Part shown: positions 5,047-7,731 of the stretch, piece by piece
How positions within the stretch are numbered: the stretch's first letter is position 1
How the letters are laid out: every line of letters starts with the position of its first letter
NCBI GenBank assembly: GCA_041621405.1
Contig: JBFKAV010000160.1
Coordinates: 1 to 7,731 of the forward strand
Length of the DNA: 7,731 nt
Direction of reading: 5' to 3'
Source of the DNA: JBFKAV01 sp041621405
Lineage (GTDB): Bacteria; Pseudomonadota; Alphaproteobacteria; Rhodobacterales; Rhodobacteraceae
The notes under the pieces: model-generated
The model's input: only the letters and a program-made list of their open reading frames with translations
What the model was told of the DNA's origin: nothing
Database searches by the model: none
Program-made: the position numbers and the translations under genes

Positions 5047-5781
5047 ATGACCGACATGACGCGGGCCGGGCAGCCACCGGCGCTCGAACTGGCCCGAGAC
5101 GCGCTGTTCGTCGATTTCGACGGCACTCTGGTGGAGATCGCGCCCACGCCCGACGCGATCGTGGTGCCGGACGGGCTGTCGGCGATGCTGGCGCAGCTGC
5201 ACGCGTCGGCGGAGGGGGCGGTGGCGGTGGTCTCGGGGCGGATGCTGGCAGATCTGGAGCGGTTTCTCGACGGCTTTCCCGGTGTGCTCATAGGCAGCCA
5301 CGGCGCCGAGCGGCGCGGGGCGCCGGCGCTGCCCTTGCCGGAGGGGCTTCGGGAGCTGCAGGCCGAGGTGCGGCGGATCGCCGAGGCGGAGGGATTGCTG
5401 GCCGAGATCAAGTCGCGCGGGGCGGCGCTGCATTTCCGGGCCGCGCCGGAGCGGGAAGCCCTGGCCCGGGGCTTCGCCGAGGCGCTGGCGGCGGCCTTTC
5501 CGGCCTTCGTGCTGCAGCCTGCGAAGATGGCCTTCGAGCTGAAGCCCAAGGGGGCGGCGAAGGACGTGGCCCTGGCCGAGGCGATGCGGGCGCCGCCCTT
5601 CGCGGGGCGGCGGCCGGTCTACCTCGGCGACGACGCGACCGACGAGCCGGCGCTGGCCTGGGTTGCCGGCAAGGGCGGCGTGGCAGTGAAGGTGGGCGAA
5701 GGCGAAAGCACGGCGCCGCACCGGCTGGAAAGCCCCGGCGCGGTTCTGGACTGGCTCGCCCGCGCGCTCGGGGAGGGATGA
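5047..5781 (+). CDS. otsB: Trehalose-6-phosphate phosphatase
   Basis: A 244-residue HAD-superfamily phosphatase that converts trehalose 6-phosphate to trehalose, the second step of the OtsAB route; it is cytoplasmic. HAD motif I is F-V-D-F-D-G-T-L (21-28), with nucleophile Asp23 and acid/base Asp25. Motif II is V-V-S-G-R (61-65). G-S-H-G-A-E (83-88) is characteristic of trehalose phosphatases. The motif III lysine is in L-K-P-K-G (165-169), and motif IV is Y-L-G-D-D-A-T-D-E (192-200), supplying the Mg2+ aspartates. The frame is open further upstream, but ATG 5047 is chosen because GGAAGG (5035-5040) sits six bases before it and upstream codons would run into hemH. A second ATG at 5056 is possible. 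The length is normal for the family. Its stop is four bases before the otsA start, indicating one transcript and probable translational coupling. Expression under osmotic stress is known for many relatives but is not shown here. Confidence 0.94.
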   Translation: MTDMTRAGQPPALELARDALFVDFDGTLVEIAPTPDAIVVPDGLSAMLAQLHASAEGAVAVVSGRMLADLERFLDGFPGVLIGSHGAERRGAPALPLPEGLRELQAEVRRIAEAEGLLAEIKSRGAALHFRAAPEREALARGFAEALAAAFPAFVLQPAKMAFELKPKGAAKDVALAEAMRAPPFAGRRPVYLGDDATDEPALAWVAGKGGVAVKVGEGESTAPHRLESPGAVLDWLARALGEG

Positions 5782-5785
5782 GGCG

Positions 5786-7153
5786 ATGCCGCGGCTGATC
5801 TGCGTCTCGAACCGGATCCCGCTCGGCGACGCGTCTTCGGGCGGGCTGGTGGTGGCGCTGGCAGACGTGCTGGCCGAGACCGGCGGGCTCTGGGTCGGCT
5901 CCAGCGGCGAGGAGGTGGCCGAGCCGGGCGACGCCCTGCGCGAGATCCCCGGCGGGGCGTTCCGGCGGCTGGCCTTCGAGCTGACCGAGGCGGAAACGCA
6001 GGGCTATTACGCCGGCCATTCCAACTCGGTGCTCTGGCCGATCCTGCACGCCCGCGCCGACCTGATGGAGATCGCGGAAGGCGACCTCGCGGCCTACAAG
6101 GCCGTGAACCGCCGCATCGCGCGGATGCTCCACCGCGAGCTCAGGCCCGACGACCTGGTCTGGGTGCACGATTTCCACCTGATCCCACTGGCCCACGAGC
6201 TCAGGGTGCTGGGAGCGAAGAACCGGATCGGCTTCTTCCTACACACGCCGTTTCCCGCACCCTTCGAGATGGACGCGCTGCCGAACGGCGCGGAGACCTG
6301 CGAATGGCTGATGCACTACGACCTCGTCGGCCTGCAGAGCCACCGCGACGTGCGCAAGTTCCGGGCGAGCCTGACCGCGATGGTCGAGGCCGAGCCCCTT
6401 GGCGAGGACGGGATGCGGCTGCGCGACAAGGCGGTCCGGCTCGGCGTCTTCCCGATCTCGATCGACGCCGCCGAGTTCCGGGCGCTGGCGGAGGCGGAAT
6501 TCGGCAAGCTGCCGCAGGGCATCGTGAAGGCCAACAGGGCACTGATAATCGGGGTGGACCGGCTGGACTACTCCAAGGGGATCCCGCAGCGATTCCGGGC
6601 CTTCCAGACCTTCCTCGGCAAGCACGAGGACTGGCACCGGCACGTCTCGCTGCTGCAGATCTCGCCGCCCACGCGGGAGGGCGTGAAGGCCTACGACGTC
6701 ATCCGGGACGAGACCGAGACCCTGGCCGGGCGGATCAATGGCGCCTATTCTGACCTTGCCTGGGAGCCGATCCGTTACATCCACCGTTCGGTGCGGCGCG
6801 AGAGGCTGGCGGGGCTCTACCGGGCGGCGCAGGTGGGGCTGGTGACGCCGCTCATGGACGGGATGAACCTGGTGGCGAAGGAGTTCGTGGCGGCGCAGGA
6901 CCCCGGGGACCCGGGCGTCCTGATCCTGTCGCAGTTCGCCGGGGCGGCCGAGCAGATGGACGAGGCGCTGATCGTCAATCCGCACAACACCGAGGAGGTC
7001 TCTGCGGCGATGCTGACCGCGCTGTCGATGCCGACGGACGAGCGACGGCGCCGGCATAAGGCGCTGATGGCCGATCTCTTGGCGACCGACGTGCACTGGT
7101 GGAGCCGGGCCTTCCTCGACGCACTGAAAGAGCCGCCGCTCGCGGCCGCCTGA
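5786..7153 (+). CDS. otsA: Trehalose-6-phosphate synthase (GT20)
   Basis: A 455-residue retaining glycosyltransferase of family GT20. It joins a nucleotide-activated glucose (UDP-glucose classically; the donor is not settled by sequence) to glucose 6-phosphate, giving trehalose 6-phosphate. Motifs in order are V-S-N-R-I-P (7-12), G-G-L (19-21), Y-Y-A-G-H-S-N (74-80) with W84, W-V-H-D-F-H-L (126-132), F-L-H-T-P-F-P (151-157), G-V-D-R-L-D-Y-S-K-G-I (256-266) with phosphate-binding Arg259 and Lys264, and D-G-M-N-L-V-A-K-E-F (358-367) with the acidic pair Asp358/Glu366. These residues are spaced as in E. coli OtsA with an offset of one to three. The HDF in place of the common HDY is a mild variant. 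GGGAGGG at 5771-5777, inside the end of otsB, serves as ribosome-binding site for ATG 5786. It is second in an otsB-otsA operon and convergent, with a seven-base gap, with the methyltransferase gene. Confidence 0.96.
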   Translation: MPRLICVSNRIPLGDASSGGLVVALADVLAETGGLWVGSSGEEVAEPGDALREIPGGAFRRLAFELTEAETQGYYAGHSNSVLWPILHARADLMEIAEGDLAAYKAVNRRIARMLHRELRPDDLVWVHDFHLIPLAHELRVLGAKNRIGFFLHTPFPAPFEMDALPNGAETCEWLMHYDLVGLQSHRDVRKFRASLTAMVEAEPLGEDGMRLRDKAVRLGVFPISIDAAEFRALAEAEFGKLPQGIVKANRALIIGVDRLDYSKGIPQRFRAFQTFLGKHEDWHRHVSLLQISPPTREGVKAYDVIRDETETLAGRINGAYSDLAWEPIRYIHRSVRRERLAGLYRAAQVGLVTPLMDGMNLVAKEFVAAQDPGDPGVLILSQFAGAAEQMDEALIVNPHNTEEVSAAMLTALSMPTDERRRRHKALMADLLATDVHWWSRAFLDALKEPPLAAA

Positions 7154-7160
7154 GCGCGCC

Positions 7161-7731
7161 TCAGCCCGGTTTCTCGCCAGCGCTGCGCTCGCTGGTGCCA
7201 AGCGCCTCCGCAAGGCGGCGCGCGGCCGAGCCGGGGCGCAGGGGCCGGGGCTGCGACGGGTCGGGGGCCCAGCCGGTGAGGAAAATCATCTCGAACGTGG
7301 CCGGAACGCGGCCGTCGGGCGTGCCGTGGGCCTCGACGTAGAGCCGCGCGGCCTCGACGAAAAGCGCCTTTCGCGCGAAGCCACGGCGGCGGCCGGCCAG
7401 CGCGCTGGTCTCGCCCATGGCGCGCAGGTCGCGCATCAGGTGGAGCGGGGAGGCGTAGGTGGCGGTTCGTGGGTGGCTGTCGGCCACCGCCAGCGCCAGG
7501 CCAGCGCGCTGCAGAAGCGCGCCGAGATCGCGGATCTCGCCCATCGGAAGGACGCGCGGTGACAGCCCGCCGGTGAGACGGGCCTCGGCTTCGGCGAGGC
7601 TGGCGCGGAGCTCGTGGAGCGTGCGGCCGCCGAGGAGGACGCCCAGGAACAGGCCGTCGGGCCGAAGCGCGCGGCGGCACTGCACGATCTGGCCCACCGG
7701 ATCGTTTGCCCAGTGCAGCGCCAGGGCGTGA
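7161..7731 (-). CDS. NDUFAF5/BioC-like SAM-dependent methyltransferase-fold protein, N-terminus outside window
   Basis: The frame is open to the right edge, so only the C-terminal 189 residues are seen; the SAM-binding glycine motif would lie beyond the window. The visible start L-A-L-H-W-A-N-D (3-10), then A-L-R-P-D-G-L-F-L (about 20-28), is the usual late part of a class I methyltransferase core. After it come L-G-G-R-T-L-H-E-L-R, G-G-L-S-P-R-V, L-H-L-M-R-D-L-R-A-M-G-E-T, and V-P-A-T-F-E-M-I-F-L-T-G-W near the end. This order closely resembles mitochondrial NDUFAF5, which acts in complex I assembly by hydroxylating an arginine of the NDUFS7 subunit. Bacterial homologues are often labelled BioC-like or plain methyltransferase. 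Assignment to the NDUFAF5 branch is by recalled similarity; activity in this organism is an inference. A GTG at 7697 is internal to the conserved core and should not be taken as the start. It is convergent with otsA. Confidence 0.82.
   Translation of the reverse strand, partial: HALALHWANDPVGQIVQCRRALRPDGLFLGVLLGGRTLHELRASLAEAEARLTGGLSPRVLPMGEIRDLGALLQRAGLALAVADSHPRTATYASPLHLMRDLRAMGETSALAGRRRGFARKALFVEAARLYVEAHGTPDGRVPATFEMIFLTGWAPDPSQPRPLRPGSAARRLAEALGTSERSAGEKPG

Noticed and set aside
4567..5721. A 384-codon minus-strand open frame covering otsB and the start of hemH
   Set aside because: It is out of frame with hemH and antisense to a clear OtsB with all HAD motifs; its composition is that of a shadow frame.

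Overview
This GC-rich window has third codon positions that are overwhelmingly G or C. The gene content and protein styles suggest an alphaproteobacterium, most likely a member of the Rhodobacterales/Rhodobacteraceae. That placement is an inference from a Tat-exported YkuD protein, an alphaproteobacterial-type ferrochelatase and a methyltransferase resembling mitochondrial NDUFAF5. There is no rRNA, tRNA, CRISPR array, transposase or phage gene. All coding regions look like intact, resident chromosomal genes.

Layout, left to right. (1) Positions 1-1597 hold cell-envelope genes: the 3' end of a YkuD-type L,D-transpeptidase (+), a small CAP/SCP-domain lipoprotein on the opposite strand starting from TTG, and a second, Tat-exported L,D-transpeptidase (+) closed by a clear hairpin-T terminator. 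(2) Positions 1598-1812 are an AT-richer leader with two compact inverted repeats and a weak promoter. They precede a 637-residue FAD aromatic hydroxylase (1813-3726) that closely fits 3-hydroxybenzoate 4-monooxygenase (MobA). (3) Positions 3727-3869 are a convergent intergenic spacer containing a hairpin and three copies of a 10-bp word. (4) hemH, ferrochelatase, lies on the minus strand (3870-4967). It is divergent from (5) the trehalose operon otsB-otsA on the plus strand (5047-7153), with 79 bp shared between them. (6) At the right edge is the C-terminal part of an NDUFAF5/BioC-like SAM-dependent methyltransferase (-), running off the window and convergent with otsA.

How the genes relate. 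otsA makes trehalose 6-phosphate and otsB dephosphorylates it; they are four bases apart and almost certainly cotranscribed. The two transpeptidases and the CAP lipoprotein share the periplasm/peptidoglycan theme but are not one transcript. mobA would feed 3-hydroxybenzoate into the protocatechuate pathway, but no ring-cleavage genes or regulator are visible here. hemH performs the last step of heme synthesis.

The most unusual signal is a 12-bp word, AATCGACCCTAA, present three times within 2.25 kb. All three copies have the same orientation on the + strand. They lie in unrelated coding contexts (sense in mobA, across the hemH stop codon, antisense inside hemH) and force codons that look uncommon here. 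This suggests selection at the DNA level, for example a polar chromosome-architecture or recognition motif. That reading is an inference and needs genome-wide counting.
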